A stretch of 54,394 bases of DNA from Guillardia theta CCMP2712 (Eukaryota; Cryptophyceae; Pyrenomonadales; Geminigeraceae), in the NCBI RefSeq assembly GCF_000315625.1, contig NW_005434621.1:489399-543792 (forward strand), in the 5' to 3' direction. Position 1 is the first letter of the stretch, and every line of letters begins with the position of its first letter. Of the stretch, positions 54,113 to 54,394 are shown in pieces. A model generated the notes under the pieces. The model searched no databases. It was not told the DNA's origin and saw nothing but the letters and a program-made list of their open reading frames with translations. The position numbers and the translations under genes were made by a program.

Positions 54113-54394
54113 TTTGACACGTCTGATGCAGGTGGCTCTGGTGGCAATTCCAAGGGGGGAAAGCAAGTGGCGGGCAGCAGCATGGGCAGGTAGGGGGAGA
54201 GAGGGAGGAGGCTGGGGCTCAAGAGGAATGGGAGGGAGGGAGGGAGGAGGACGGGGAAGGGGAGGAGGAGTACTGACAGCATCGTAGTCTTCTCGAGTTT
54301 GCCTCAGCCCATTGTAGCAATTCCGGCTTACATGTTCGTGGAGTGGTTCTCCTTCGTCCTCCCTGTTGGACTTGGTACCTCCTCCTCCTCCACC
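52310..54394 (+). CDS. ZIP-family metal transporter (GufA/ZIP11-like), 3' end outside window
   Basis: Exons 52310-52643, 52797-52844, 53033-53075, 53219-53328, 53425-53495, 53650-53733, 53908-53961, 54132-54189 and 54289-54374 splice in frame. A signal-anchor (GAWLLAGACILIAAT) and a charged N-terminal domain lead to TM1 (VNTILMAIASGFGALPFFF), TM2 (NALASGVMLAASFGLIYEG) and TM3 (IVGLLLGLIFIVAS). The two metal-binding helices follow, MTLHSFSEGLGVGVS and AIALHNIPEGLA, then PQPIVAIPAYMFVEWF. HSFSEG and HNIPEG are the ZIP signature. The protein would carry Zn or similar divalent metals toward the cytosol. The loop between TM3 and TM4 is short and not His-rich. The last donor at 54375 shows that the gene continues beyond the edge. 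Confidence 0.85.
54029..54110. repeat. (AGC)n microsatellite in a ZIP intron
   Basis: About 27 copies of AGC/CAG between the HNIPEG exon and the next. It gives poly-Gln/Ser/Ala ORFs. The frame-conserving model removes it as intron. Confidence 0.9.

Overview
The window is nuclear DNA from a single-celled eukaryote. The genes are dense and intron-rich: introns are mostly 34-150 nt, usually GT-AG, and reading frames rejoin exactly when they are removed. There is a very heavy load of 3-, 6- and 16-26-bp tandem repeats. Two genes point to motility (a DNAAF1-type dynein assembly factor and a DUF4795/QRICH2-like coiled-coil protein). Two or three point to a plastid: a desaturase with a signal peptide followed by a Phe-led transit region, and a plant GRXS16-like glutaredoxin. 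A flagellated alga with a secondary red plastid fits best, most likely a cryptophyte such as Guillardia theta. This assignment is an inference and was not searched.

Layout. 1-4900: a rearranged, inactive non-LTR retroelement (reverse transcriptase on the minus strand, endonuclease end on the plus strand) closing in a large imperfect palindrome. 4934-13820 (minus): seven exons that join in frame into one 2,785-residue protein carrying two complete 6-TM cyclic-nucleotide-type channel modules and two ankyrin blocks. 13821-15330: a 26-bp minisatellite, then a CCCCTACC-rich island. 15333-16172: a broken, apparently intronless zinc-ribbon gene. 16.5-18.3 kb: repeats and two poorly resolved genes. 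18.3-20.4 kb (plus): DNAAF1. 20.6-25.6 kb (minus): a seven-PAS/LOV-like sensor protein. 25.6-27.2 kb: G-rich island. 27.6-29.6 kb (plus): F-box-like/LRR protein. 29.7-30.9 kb (minus): GET1/WRB.

31.7-33.9 kb (plus): an unidentified multi-exon gene. 34.1-34.6 kb (minus): a 74-residue protein. 35.0-36.8 kb (plus): the DUF4795-like protein. 36.9-40 kb (minus): a SAP plus LRR protein. 40.2-42.35 kb (plus): a GIY-YIG-glutaredoxin-rhodanese fusion. 43.1-45.6 kb (plus): a MetX-like alpha/beta hydrolase. 46.3-49.5 kb (minus): a plastid desaturase. 50.1-51.8 kb (plus): a bacterial type III (GlnT-like) glutamine synthetase. 52.3 kb to the end (plus): a ZIP metal transporter cut by the window edge.

The genes do not form an operon-like unit. 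Recurring threads are sensing and signalling (double channel, PAS array), redox and sulfur chemistry (Grx-rhodanese), organelle targeting, and cilia. Exon models were built by hand from splice signals and frame continuity; where I could not close a join I say so.
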